Numbered from the stretch's first letter, positions 36,209 to 45,256 are shown. The stretch is DNA of 64,000 nucleotides from Hufsiella arboris (GCF_009834875.1 NZ_WVHT01000003.1:310001-374000), one strand, 5' to 3'. Notes: generated by a model not told the origin, from the letters alone. A program made the numbers and translations.

Positions 36209-37363
36209 TTATTTCTTGTTTACTTGCGATGTTATTTGAGTTATAAATGCCGTCTCTTCCTTTTTATAAGGAGATCCGTCTTTTTGAAATATATCATGGA
36301 ACCAAAGCGGCGGTTCGGCGGTATAGGTTTTTGTCCAGCTGTCCCAGGGGAATATCGTTTGTGTTTTTCCGTTTACAAAGCCCCAGTTATACATGGCTAC
36401 ATGGTATTTTGCGGCAATCGGAAGAAACCCCTGGAAAGTGCTTCCATTTGGGCGGGCCATGTATTCGGTACACAACAGCGGTTTTCCGTATTTCTCCAGC
36501 TGCACAATTCGCTTTTCAAAATCTTCGGGGTGATCATAATTGTGAAAAGACACGACGTCTGATTCGTGAATCTGAAGTTTTTCAATTGGCTTCAGCCTGG
36601 ATGTATCTGACCAGTCGCCGGCCCAAATACCCGATGTAAGCGGCTGACTAGGATTGGAAGATCGTGCCCATTGAAATGTTTTTCTAAGCAGAGGGATTAC
36701 CAAATCAACTTTATTAGGCAGTTCAACTTTTTCATAAGATGCACCAGTCATGTTATCAGGCTCGTTCCACACGTCCCACCCCAATACTCTTTTGTCCTGC
36801 GAGAACTTTGCAACAATCCTTTTAACGTAATTTTCTAACCTGGGATATTGCGTCGAATCTTTTAGCGCATTTTGTCCGGGGCTCTGCACCCACCCTGAAT
36901 TGTGGACAAAAGGCTTGGGTTGGCGCTGTTTACCCGTTTTAGGGAATGGATCCCAGCATGAATCGAAAATAACAAGTAAAGGTTTTATGTGATGCCGGTC
37001 GGCCAGGGAAAGGAACACATCAACCCTGTTATAAAAGCCGGTTGAATCTTGCTCAAATGCGAGATCGTGAAGAAAGACACGCATTGTGTTCATTCCTATT
37101 TTTTCAGCGTACCCGAGCTCTTTATCGATGGTAAGCGTATCGAAAGAATCAGCCTGCCACATTTCAAGCTGATTTATCGCGGTACTGGGAATAAAGTTTG
37201 CCCCGATAAGCCACGGTTGTTTTGAATACCAGCTGGTTGCCTGTTGAGGCGTCCAAACAACACGTTCGGTATTCGTCGCCTGGTTATTAACAGACGACTG
37301 CCTGCAAGCCGTAATAGCAATGAATAATGTTAAAATTACCCCTGAAAAGTATTTCTTTTTCAT
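36209..37363 (-). CDS. GH5-like (clan GH-A) glycosidase, lipoprotein
   Basis: The 384-residue protein carries a lipoprotein signal (GVILTLFIAITAC then RQSS). A TIM barrel typical of clan GH-A and closest to GH5 follows. The acid/base Glu is in VLGWDVWNEPDNMTG, the nucleophile Glu in GKPLLCTEYMARPNGSTFQG. Strand and aromatic motifs include AEKIGMNTMRVFLHDLAFEQ and YNWGFVNGKTQTIFPWDSW. GH5 covers endo- and exo-beta-glycanases; the active mode cannot be predicted. The gene is divergent from the sensor kinase at 37545 and shares its 181-nt upstream region, which contains copy C of the shared element 108 nt before this start. Confidence 0.85.
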   Translation of the reverse strand: MKKKYFSGVILTLFIAITACRQSSVNNQATNTERVVWTPQQATSWYSKQPWLIGANFIPSTAINQLEMWQADSFDTLTIDKELGYAEKIGMNTMRVFLHDLAFEQDSTGFYNRVDVFLSLADRHHIKPLLVIFDSCWDPFPKTGKQRQPKPFVHNSGWVQSPGQNALKDSTQYPRLENYVKRIVAKFSQDKRVLGWDVWNEPDNMTGASYEKVELPNKVDLVIPLLRKTFQWARSSNPSQPLTSGIWAGDWSDTSRLKPIEKLQIHESDVVSFHNYDHPEDFEKRIVQLEKYGKPLLCTEYMARPNGSTFQGFLPIAAKYHVAMYNWGFVNGKTQTIFPWDSWTKTYTAEPPLWFHDIFQKDGSPYKKEETAFITQITSQVNKK

Positions 37364-37470
37364 TTAAATCGACTTAGGTCCTTAAATTAAACTAGTAGTT
37401 GGTTAACATGGCTGGCACTTTTGTGCCCGTTTCAAATATGAAATTAAGTGAATTACTTAACTCTATTCAT

Positions 37471-37500
37471 TTGTATCAATTTTTCTTCAATTCTTCTCAA
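37471..37500. promoter_or_regulatory. Shared 29-nt regulatory element, copy C
   Basis: On the plus strand it reads TTGTATCAATTTTTCTTCAA followed by TTCTTCTCAA, 25 of 30 positions identical to copy B. It lies in the 181-nt divergent gap, 45 nt before the sensor start and 108 nt before the GH5 start. This suits both autoregulation of the sensor and control of the GH5 pair. The function is inferred from conservation and position. Confidence 0.5.
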
Positions 37501-37544
37501 CTTTCAAATAACGGAACAGCAGCTAATACCGTTATCACCTATAT

Positions 37545-40500
37545 TTGAAACAACCAATTAACTTGTTATTGAAAAATATTTTCACCCTGTTTTTCTTATT
37601 ATCTTTTTTTATTGGCGAAAAAGTCTTTTCTCAACCATACTACTTTAGAAGGTACCAGGTAGAAAATGGCTTATCACATAACACCGTATTCTGTAGTATG
37701 CAGGATTCTGACGGATTTATGTGGTTTGGCACCAAGGATGGCTTAAACCGCTTTGATGGCTATTCGTTTAAGACATTCCGGTACGATTCTGAAAAGCCAG
37801 GGAGCTTAAGTGAGGGTCCGATCTACAGCCTATATTCAGACAAAAAGAAACGACTTTGGGTAGGCACATTTAACGGCCTGTATATTTACAATCCTGCTAA
37901 AGAAAACTTCAGTCTTGTAAAGGCTACATCCCGGATGTCGATCAGTGAGATTCATGCAGATAACGCCGGCAATCTTTGGATTATATGCGATTACCATATT
38001 TACAGATATGAAATAGATTCGCATATTCTGACCAAGTATGAATTCAAACCCTTTTATGCGGTTACCTCTTTCTGCCTTTCCAGCGATAATAAATTTTGGG
38101 TTGGTTCCGTTTCCGGACATATTCTCAACTTTAATCCGCAAAAAAAGACCAGTAAAGTTTACGACATCTTCCAAGATTTGGATATAAGCGACGCAAAACT
38201 TGTTTCTGAAATAACTGAAACTGAAACTGGTGATTTTTTAATCGGCACACAAAGCCAGGGCGTAAAGTTGTTTAATCCCCGAAATGGCTCCGTCAAAAAC
38301 ATCGTAACATACAATACAAGCAAATCGAAAATTTACGTTCGCGATATACACCGTTTTTCCAATCATGAGTTTTGGATAGGTTCGGAATCCGGGATTTATA
38401 TCTACAATGAATCTACGGGTCAAGTTACTAACCTGACAAAACAAAGTAACGATCCCTATTCGATATCAGATAATGCTGTTTATTCACTGTATGCAGATCG
38501 TGAAGGGGGCATTTGGGCCGGAACCTATTTCGGAGGTGTTTGCTACTATTCGGACAATTACTCGGTATTTTCGAAATATTTTCCACGGATTGGCGCAAAT
38601 TCAATAAGCGGAAATGATGTAAGAGAAATTTGCCAGGATAAGTATGGAAATTTATGGATTGGCACCGAGGATGCCGGCCTAAATAAGCTGGACGCAAAAA
38701 CCGGCCTTATTACACAATTTCTACCGGATGGCAGCAAAGAAAGCATTTCGTATTCAAACATCCACGCGTTGATGGCCGATGGCGACAAACTTTGGATCGG
38801 AACATTTGAACATGGGCTCGACATCATGGACATTAACACCGGAAAAGTTATCAAGCATTACTCAACCGATAATCAACCGGCCTTCCATTCTAACTTTTTC
38901 CTGACGTTTTACAAAACGCGCGACGGGACGATTCTCACCGGCACAAGCGCTGGCTTGTTTAAATATAATCCCAAAACCGATTCATTTTCCGCTATTCCCA
39001 ACTTGCCCTTTGTCTTCTATCACTCTATTCTGGAAGACTCGGGCGGCACTATTTGGACTGGCACATTCGGATATGGCGCTTTTACCTTTAAACTGTCCGA
39101 TCCAAAACCCAGTCATTACGGATATGAGCCAGGAAAAACCGATGGCGTAAGCAATTATAACGTAAACAGCATTTTTGAAGACAGTGAAAAACGCATCTGG
39201 CTGACAACCGACGGCGGCGGCCTTGATTTATTTAATCCGGCTTCGAAAACGTTTAAAATTTATACGATAAAAAACGGCTTACCAAGTAACCTGCTTTTTA
39301 AAATTCAGGAAGATTCAGACAAAAAATTATGGATCAGCAGCACACGCGGACTCATTAAATTCGACCCGAAAAGCGAAAAAACAAAAACTTACCGCCGTGC
39401 AAACGGCCTGCTGACAGATCAGTTTAACTATAACTCGTCATACAAAGACGCTGCTGGCCGGCTGTATTTCGGAAGCGTGAAAGGAATGATCAGCTTCGAT
39501 CCCAAACAGCTACGGGAAACCGAAGCAAAGCCACCTGTATTCTTTACCGGCTTCCAGGTTAACAATGCAGACCTTCCTATCGAAAAAGATTCACCCCTTA
39601 AAAAATCAATTGCACTAACCGACACAATTGTATTGGATTACAACCAATCAACTTTTAGCATCGACTTTGCCGCGCTGAGTTTCATCGCTCCAGACATGAA
39701 TGAATACGCATACAGAATGTCGGGCCTATATAAAGACTGGTCCTATTTGAATACTAACCGAAAGGTTTATTTCACCAAGCTGGCTGCCGGCGAATATGTT
39801 TTTGAAGTAAAGGCGTTGATGTATGGAAGTAATAGCTGGAGTACAAAGAATCCAACGCTGCTGATAAAAGTTTTACCGCCGATCTGGGAAAGCAAATTAG
39901 CTTATGTTTTATATACTATCCTGTTCATAAGCTTAATCTGGTATCTCATAGTCAGTTACCATAAGCGGCAAATTGTAAAGAACAAACGGTTGATGGAGAT
40001 TTTCGAGAATAAAAAAGAAAAGGAAATTTACCAGGCCAAGATCGAATTTTTCACCAACGTAGCGCATGAAATACGTACGCCGCTAACACTGATCAAGGGG
40101 CCTATGGAAAAGGTTATTAAGCATGCCGACGAAAATCCGGCGATCCAGAAAAATCTGCTGATCATGGATAAAAACACTGACCGGCTGTTAACATTAACCA
40201 ATCAGTTACTTGATTTTAGAAAGACAGAGGCGAACGGGTATTCTTTGAATTTCGTTAAAGCCTCGATTACAGATTTGTTGCAAGACGTATGGATAGGCTT
40301 CCAGGCGGCCGCCGAAGAAAAAGAGATTCGTTACGAAATAGAGCTTCCGCAAAAGAATTTATTGGCTTATATAGATACCGAAGCTTTTACCAAAATCATC
40401 AGCAACCTGCTTGATAATGGATTAAAGTACGGTAAAAGCCATGTTATCCTGAAATTGCTCGCGGCTCAAAGTAAAAGTGAATTTTTCAGCATTCAAGTGT

Positions 40501-40748
40501 GGAGCGATGGTAAGCTAATTCCGCTTGAACTTCACAAAAAAATATTCGAGCCTTTTTTCCGGGCAAAAGAAACAGAGAAGAAAAAAGGTACCGGAATCGG
40601 CCTTTCTATTTCTCGTTCATTAGCAGAATTGCATAAAGGCTCGCTCGAGCTCATAAAATCTGCAGGTGGATTTAATATATTTGAACTTAAACTACCAATA
40701 CACCAACTAATCGAATTTAACCTAAAAGGAACATGGAAAAAACATTAA
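37545..40748 (+). CDS. Reg_prop sensor histidine kinase, kinase half of a split hybrid two-component system
   Basis: The 1067-residue protein resembles the front of a hybrid two-component sensor (HTCS). A signal peptide (FTLFFLLSFFIGEKVFSQ) precedes about 14 Reg_prop repeats of two periplasmic propellers (GLSHNTVFCSMQDSDGFMWF, GNLWIGTEDAGLNKLD, KRIWLTTDGGGLDLFNP). A Y_Y_Y domain follows (YAYRMSGLYKDWSYL), then one membrane helix (near residues 795-815), HisKA (FFTNVAHEIRTPLTLIKGPM, His near 841) and HATPase_c (NLLDNGLKYGK, GTGIGLSISRSL). Such sensors bind oligosaccharides directly. No ATG fits the signal peptide. The frame opens at TTG 37545, and TTG 37569 (giving MKNIFTLFFLL) is equally plausible. 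Receiver and DNA-binding domains are in the next gene, which overlaps by 16 nt. Confidence 0.92.
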   Translation: MKQPINLLLKNIFTLFFLLSFFIGEKVFSQPYYFRRYQVENGLSHNTVFCSMQDSDGFMWFGTKDGLNRFDGYSFKTFRYDSEKPGSLSEGPIYSLYSDKKKRLWVGTFNGLYIYNPAKENFSLVKATSRMSISEIHADNAGNLWIICDYHIYRYEIDSHILTKYEFKPFYAVTSFCLSSDNKFWVGSVSGHILNFNPQKKTSKVYDIFQDLDISDAKLVSEITETETGDFLIGTQSQGVKLFNPRNGSVKNIVTYNTSKSKIYVRDIHRFSNHEFWIGSESGIYIYNESTGQVTNLTKQSNDPYSISDNAVYSLYADREGGIWAGTYFGGVCYYSDNYSVFSKYFPRIGANSISGNDVREICQDKYGNLWIGTEDAGLNKLDAKTGLITQFLPDGSKESISYSNIHALMADGDKLWIGTFEHGLDIMDINTGKVIKHYSTDNQPAFHSNFFLTFYKTRDGTILTGTSAGLFKYNPKTDSFSAIPNLPFVFYHSILEDSGGTIWTGTFGYGAFTFKLSDPKPSHYGYEPGKTDGVSNYNVNSIFEDSEKRIWLTTDGGGLDLFNPASKTFKIYTIKNGLPSNLLFKIQEDSDKKLWISSTRGLIKFDPKSEKTKTYRRANGLLTDQFNYNSSYKDAAGRLYFGSVKGMISFDPKQLRETEAKPPVFFTGFQVNNADLPIEKDSPLKKSIALTDTIVLDYNQSTFSIDFAALSFIAPDMNEYAYRMSGLYKDWSYLNTNRKVYFTKLAAGEYVFEVKALMYGSNSWSTKNPTLLIKVLPPIWESKLAYVLYTILFISLIWYLIVSYHKRQIVKNKRLMEIFENKKEKEIYQAKIEFFTNVAHEIRTPLTLIKGPMEKVIKHADENPAIQKNLLIMDKNTDRLLTLTNQLLDFRKTEANGYSLNFVKASITDLLQDVWIGFQAAAEEKEIRYEIELPQKNLLAYIDTEAFTKIISNLLDNGLKYGKSHVILKLLAAQSKSEFFSIQVWSDGKLIPLELHKKIFEPFFRAKETEKKKGTGIGLSISRSLAELHKGSLELIKSAGGFNIFELKLPIHQLIEFNLKGTWKKH

Positions 40749-41551
40749 GTGTTTCGCTAAAAGACACCCCTCCTGAGAGCGAAAAACCGGTTGTCCTTCT
40801 CGTGGACGACAATGAAGAGATTTTGGAATTTGTTTCAGATGACCTTAGTGAAAAATACACGGTCATTACGGCACATGACGGAAAAGAAGCGCTGGAAATT
40901 TTACACAATCAAATCGCCCATCTTGTTATCAGTGATGTAATGATGCCTGAAATGGACGGCTTTGAGCTGTGTGAAACAATTAAATCGAGCTTTGAACTAA
41001 GCCACATCCCGGTTATTTTGCTGACGGCGAAAAATACTTTGCAATCTAAAATTGAAGGCTTGGAATTAGGTGCTGATGCGTATATCGAAAAACCTTTTTC
41101 GCCCGAATACCTGCAGGTCCAGGTATCCTGCCTGTTGAAAAACCGCGACAAGATCAAGCAATATTTTGCCAATTCGCCGTTGGTGCATATAAAAAGCATC
41201 GCATATTCTAAATCAGATGAAACCTTTCTGGAAAAACTGAACGACTCGATTCATAAAAATCTTTCGAATATCGAACTCGATGTTGAACATTTGGCTGACG
41301 CTATGAATATGAGCCGGCCGACTTTGTATCGCAAAATCAAATCAATTTCTGACCTTACACCGAACGAACTTATTAACCTGGCCAGGCTTAAAAAGGCTGC
41401 CGAGCTACTGAACGAGGGAACGATGAAAATTTATGAAATATCCGACATGGTTGGCTACAGTTCGCAGACGCATTTCGGCCGAAATTTTTTAAAGCAGTTC
41501 GGAATGTCGCCATCTGATTATATGAACCAGAAACAAGCAGAGAAACATTAA
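40733..41551 (+). CDS. Response regulator with AraC-type DNA-binding domain, output half of the split hybrid system
   Basis: The 272-residue protein has an N-terminal receiver (PVVLLVDDNEEILEFVSDDL; phospho-acceptor Asp near residue 68 in HLVISDVMMPEMDGFELC; Lys in ADAYIEKPFSPEYL). An AraC-family helix-turn-helix pair follows (MSRPTLYRKIKSISDLTPNE, GYSSQTHFGRNFLKQFGMSP). These are the two C-terminal domains of a normal HTCS, here encoded separately. The ATG at 40733 overlaps the kinase gene by 16 nt in the -1 frame and has a good ribosome-binding sequence (AAAAGGA) 4 nt upstream. It likely regulates the neighbouring glycosidase operons through the shared 29-nt element. It ends tail-to-tail with a 4-nt overlap on the PHP-like gene. 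Confidence 0.93.
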   Translation: MEKTLSVSLKDTPPESEKPVVLLVDDNEEILEFVSDDLSEKYTVITAHDGKEALEILHNQIAHLVISDVMMPEMDGFELCETIKSSFELSHIPVILLTAKNTLQSKIEGLELGADAYIEKPFSPEYLQVQVSCLLKNRDKIKQYFANSPLVHIKSIAYSKSDETFLEKLNDSIHKNLSNIELDVEHLADAMNMSRPTLYRKIKSISDLTPNELINLARLKKAAELLNEGTMKIYEISDMVGYSSQTHFGRNFLKQFGMSPSDYMNQKQAEKH

Positions 41552-43605
41552 TTACCGATAAAAATTGTTTGGCTGAATGCTCCGTTAGCTGCAACGTCCC
41601 AAACTTCGACTCTCGCCCATTTTCGCCCTTTCAAATTCAAATTGTAATGGAAGGTTTGCTTACCGAATGCGCGGGTATCACTCAAGTCGATCTTTTCACG
41701 GTAAACTTTTACTCCATCGCCGGAAATTATTTCGGCAAAATTTAACGGGAAAGTCCAGTCAATTTGAAGGTCGACCTTTGCTATTCCGGTCGCGGATATT
41801 TTACTTACCGTAAAATCCGGAATTAGTATCTCTCCTGTCGTTGAGAAAAACTTGCCGGTTTTCATAACGTCCAGAATTGGCTGCCAGCTTTCATTATATT
41901 TAGGCAAACGGTCCAGCTTCAGATAATTGATGTTCAAATGCGCGTACATTTCATTTTCCGGCTCTATGGTAAATAGATCCGCTTCGGATATCATGTGCTT
42001 TTTGTATCCCCAGTTATTCATATCATCAAGTAGATCCAACGCCCGTTTTCCGAGGCGCGGTTGTGAAAGATCAGCAGGCAAGGCCTTCCAGGCAGCGCCC
42101 AGGAAATGCTGAGATTTAAAAAACGGTTCATCTTTATACGTATCAGGAAAGCCGGTAGATCCCTTGGTGCGCGGATGTGCAGTCCATGCAAGGCCATTTT
42201 CAGCTTCAAGCAATTTCAGCATGTCTTCTTTATCGCCGATATGATATACTTTCCCAAAGCCCGGCATCTCCTGAACAAATGGAACCGATGACGGCCTGGA
42301 CATGACCCAATAAACCGGCTTGGGAAATATATCCAGCCAATGGCCACCAAAAAATTCGTTGGGTTCTTCTCCTGGTAACAGTAAAAATTCGTTGTCCGAA
42401 AGCCGCCGGCATTGTTCAAAAAGATCCTTCAATTCCGATAGCCTCAGACTGTCCGGCCCTTTCGGATGAGCGGTATAATGAAATTCCGCCAAATGAACTA
42501 TATCAATTCCGCTGTTTTTAAATACGTTAATAAAGCTTGGTACTTGAGGGACCGGTTTTCCTGCCCTGACAACTTTCATGATAAATTCATTATGAAAATG
42601 GCTGGCCATCGTTTTGTAGCCATCCAGTTTTTTGTAAGAATCATTATGCGTCAATTTCTTTACCTGCGTTAGCCCATCCACAGCATCTTTGTCGCTTAAC
42701 AAGCAGAAAAATCCAAGTCGCTGCTTAGTTTTTGGAGGCGCGTTGAACCATGGCACAAAGCGATGATCACCGTTTAAATCCTGGCGGATTCCGATTGCAT
42801 AACCATCGACCATCTTCCTATACTGGCTGCCAAACCAGGTAAATTTCAAATTAAAAGCTTCGTCAAGCGGATAAAAATATTGATGAGGCGCCGGAAAGAT
42901 TGCCAGCGAACCGGCAGTGCTGCTGGCAGTAATCGCCCGATATTTTACTGCCTGATTTTGCGCTGTGTCGGCACTGTTTACCGCCACTGACGTATCAGAA
43001 TCTGATGTTTTAACCCAGCTGATCTTTTTCCAGTCCTTTGATTTGCTGACGACGCCCGCATCATACAAAATTGCTGTCGAATCGACCTGAGTAGTTACAA
43101 CCGCGGCGACATTAAACAAAGGGCTTCCATTATAAACGGTAAGTTCCAGCTCGCCTGTAAACCCCGGAGCACTCATGCCGGCAATAGTTACAGTCGTCCG
43201 GCTGCCGTGTTTGTTAACCTTTGTTGTTCCTTTATTAAAATTGATTTTATAAGATTGATGCGGCTTTAAAGGGACCTTGTCGAAGAATATATTCCAGCCA
43301 TTTTGAGAGATCAGGTCCCGTTTACCCACTGAAAGAATAAAAACGGGGTCAAGTGATTTTGAAATTACAGTTCGCTGCTTGCCGGCAGAAATGGCTATTT
43401 CTTTTAAAAGAGGATTTCCATTTAACAGATCAAGGTCGATCTCCCCGATTTTACCTTGACCGCAAGGCCATTTTATATGAATTAGTTTATTTTGATAGAT
43501 GACTGACGATTGGTTCTGTTTATCGGCCTGTGCATCCTGCTTTTTAACTTGTGCAAACGTAATTGACGAAATAAACAGAAACAGGCAGATGACGCTTTCT
43601 TTCAT
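41548..43605 (-). CDS. Secreted PHP-like (CehA/McbA-type) putative metallohydrolase
   Basis: The 685-residue protein has a signal peptide (ICLFLFISSITFAQ), about 300 residues of beta-rich N-terminal sequence of unknown type, and a C-terminal half with PHP-like metal-site signatures. These are HFHNEF (His-x-His), LAEFHYTAHPKG, LLPGEEPNEFFGGHW, GLAWTAHPRTKGS and MISEADLFTIEPENEMY. CehA/McbA-type PHP proteins are metal-dependent hydrolases, some active on esters or phosphodiesters, but secreted members in polysaccharide loci have no settled role. The assignment is by motif reading only. It is convergent with the response regulator (4-nt overlap) and is transcribed alone from a 274-nt upstream gap. 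Confidence 0.6.
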   Translation of the reverse strand: MKESVICLFLFISSITFAQVKKQDAQADKQNQSSVIYQNKLIHIKWPCGQGKIGEIDLDLLNGNPLLKEIAISAGKQRTVISKSLDPVFILSVGKRDLISQNGWNIFFDKVPLKPHQSYKINFNKGTTKVNKHGSRTTVTIAGMSAPGFTGELELTVYNGSPLFNVAAVVTTQVDSTAILYDAGVVSKSKDWKKISWVKTSDSDTSVAVNSADTAQNQAVKYRAITASSTAGSLAIFPAPHQYFYPLDEAFNLKFTWFGSQYRKMVDGYAIGIRQDLNGDHRFVPWFNAPPKTKQRLGFFCLLSDKDAVDGLTQVKKLTHNDSYKKLDGYKTMASHFHNEFIMKVVRAGKPVPQVPSFINVFKNSGIDIVHLAEFHYTAHPKGPDSLRLSELKDLFEQCRRLSDNEFLLLPGEEPNEFFGGHWLDIFPKPVYWVMSRPSSVPFVQEMPGFGKVYHIGDKEDMLKLLEAENGLAWTAHPRTKGSTGFPDTYKDEPFFKSQHFLGAAWKALPADLSQPRLGKRALDLLDDMNNWGYKKHMISEADLFTIEPENEMYAHLNINYLKLDRLPKYNESWQPILDVMKTGKFFSTTGEILIPDFTVSKISATGIAKVDLQIDWTFPLNFAEIISGDGVKVYREKIDLSDTRAFGKQTFHYNLNLKGRKWARVEVWDVAANGAFSQTIFIGN

Positions 43606-43771
43606 AAAATAGGTGCTTGGCTATAATGGTGATTTAAAAATCTATTTTTTAACCAAGCTTTACAACTCTGCAAATGCAAATCAACCAATTAGAGAAGATT
43701 GTATTAATGAATGAGACGAATAAGCGAATGTTGATGGGGGCCGGTCAATATAAATGACGAGTTATTTTTTT

Positions 43772-43835
43772 AAAACGACCCGTCGTTTTAACCAAAACGT
43801 CCCGTCGTTTTTTTAAAAACAACGGGACGTTTTTT
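43772..43835. terminator. Repeat-built terminator cluster
   Basis: The 18-nt unit AAAACGnCCCGTCGTTTT occurs twice in tandem (43772-43789 and 43794-43811, period 22 nt). An inverted copy at 43822-43833 forms a 12-bp stem with 43794-43805, flanked by T-runs on the plus side. The first unit is itself an 8-bp hairpin (AAAACGAC cc GTCGTTTT). On the minus strand this lies about 45 nt after the phosphodiesterase stop and probably ends that operon. Confidence 0.6.
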
Positions 43836-43879
43836 GCTACTTAAAAAGGTTTTAAGCAGCTATAGACTTACCTGCCTGA

Positions 43880-45238
43880 TTATTCCAAAAGTTCAGTATG
43901 TAACCTTCCCTGCATACCTGGCAGATCGATTCCTGAAAGTTTTACAATCAACGGCGCCACATCTATCATATCCAGTTTTTCAGCCACAGCACCCTTCTTT
44001 AAACCCGGACCAAATGCGACAAATCCTGTTTGAATTTGCTTGTGATCAGGAAAAAACCCATGGGTGCCTTTTACCTTGTCAAATGTTTCAATAATCTTAT
44101 TCGTTTTGCTACCAAAGGTTGTTCCGTTTATCCCGGTTAAGGCCAGTGGACTATTAGGATCAGCCCCAATTGCAGTCATCTTATTTTTATCAATAATCGC
44201 GAAATAGCGCTTAACCGAATCAGGACAATTTTCAAGTATAAGCTTTACTTTTTCAAGAGTCTGTTTGTCGTTCGGGTCTTTCAAATGTAAAAACGACGAT
44301 CCGCCTGAGCTGTGAAACTGCGCTTTCCAATCACCGGTTTTTACGTCGTTGATTAAGCCATTTTCCTTTAGCAAATAATTAGGATTGAATGAACGGTAAA
44401 TATTTTCAAAGCCATGATCTCCTAAAATCACAATTAATGTACTATCGGCAATACCTGCCCGATTAACCGATTCGACAAGTGTTTTGATGCACCTGTCTGC
44501 ACCGGCTACAGATGCCCGAACCATGTATGATTCACGGCCGTCCTGATGTTCATAATGATCAGTGCAAGCAAGGTGCAGCGCTGTAAATCCCGGTTTGTAA
44601 GTCCTGATCAGGTAACCTGCAATCCTTGCTACGTTCTCGTCCTGAACCAGCTCATCATGCTCGGCGGCAAGATCGTCGGCTTGCAGCACGCCGGTAGCAT
44701 TCTTTTGAATTTCTTCCCATAAACCTGCAGGCGCTGTTGCTGCTGCAGTATATGGCCGTGAATCCGACATATCCTTGTAGTTCCAGTATTCAGGAATACG
44801 GTAATCGATTGGTGCCTGAAACGTGACCGGCCAGCGAACGCAGGCAGTTTTGCGTCCGGCTTTATGCATGGCATCCCAAAGCGTCGGCACTTTGATCAGC
44901 TTGTAATCCCACAGCCATTTCCCGGTAGCTCCTTCCGGTTCGAATGGTGTATTGTAATAAATTCCGTGTTTTGCCGGCGTTACACCAGTCACCATCGTCG
45001 TATGGTCTGGATAAGTAACCGACGGAAAAACAGGGTTCAGGCCTTCGGCAGCAACACCATTTTTCATAAGTTGCCTCACGGTAGGCATGCCGTAAGTACT
45101 GTCCAGGTAAAACTCCGGGCGAAATCCATCAATAGTAACAAGTATTACATGCTGAGCAGGCGCATTCTGGGCCGAAGAATCTATGTTGATTAATAACAGG
45201 AAACTAAGTGCAAAAAGTAAATGAGTGATTTTTTTCAT
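43880..45238 (-). CDS. Secreted type I phosphodiesterase/nucleotide pyrophosphatase (alkaline phosphatase superfamily)
   Basis: The 452-residue protein has a signal peptide (HLLFALSFLLLINIDSSAQ) and the NPP fold. Metal and catalytic motifs are in order: VILVTIDGFRPEF (Asp), FPSVTYPDHTTMVTGVTPAKHG (metal-activated Thr nucleophile; motif shown in two parts as FPSVTYPDH and TTMVTG), CTDHYEHQDG (Asp, His), VILGDHGFENI (Asp-His) and GTHGFFPDHKQ (His). Such enzymes hydrolyse phosphodiester or pyrophosphate bonds of nucleotides, lipids or teichoic-like polymers. It lies 18 nt after the Oar-like receptor gene in the same orientation. A phosphate- or nucleotide-scavenging pair is plausible but the substrate is not known. 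Confidence 0.9.
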   Translation of the reverse strand: MKKITHLLFALSFLLLINIDSSAQNAPAQHVILVTIDGFRPEFYLDSTYGMPTVRQLMKNGVAAEGLNPVFPSVTYPDHTTMVTGVTPAKHGIYYNTPFEPEGATGKWLWDYKLIKVPTLWDAMHKAGRKTACVRWPVTFQAPIDYRIPEYWNYKDMSDSRPYTAAATAPAGLWEEIQKNATGVLQADDLAAEHDELVQDENVARIAGYLIRTYKPGFTALHLACTDHYEHQDGRESYMVRASVAGADRCIKTLVESVNRAGIADSTLIVILGDHGFENIYRSFNPNYLLKENGLINDVKTGDWKAQFHSSGGSSFLHLKDPNDKQTLEKVKLILENCPDSVKRYFAIIDKNKMTAIGADPNSPLALTGINGTTFGSKTNKIIETFDKVKGTHGFFPDHKQIQTGFVAFGPGLKKGAVAEKLDMIDVAPLIVKLSGIDLPGMQGRLHTELLE

Positions 45239-45256
45239 TTGTAAACAGTGAAAATA

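Noticed and set aside
37540-37547. TATATTTG as the -7 promoter box of the sensor kinase gene
   Set aside because: It overlaps the TTG at 37545 and has no TTG -33 box at the right spacing. It would only work if translation starts at the later TTG (37569).
40731-40748. Programmed -1 frameshift at the A-run joining the sensor kinase and response regulator
   Set aside because: The site reads G AAA AAA C in the kinase frame and lacks a strong X-XXY-YYZ heptamer. The second gene has its own ATG and a good ribosome-binding sequence, so separate translation is simpler.
43699-43708. TTGTATTAAT upstream of the PHP-like gene as a fourth copy of the shared element
   Set aside because: Only the first 10 nt resemble the element; the rest does not align. 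A similar partial match near 9463 also fails beyond the core.
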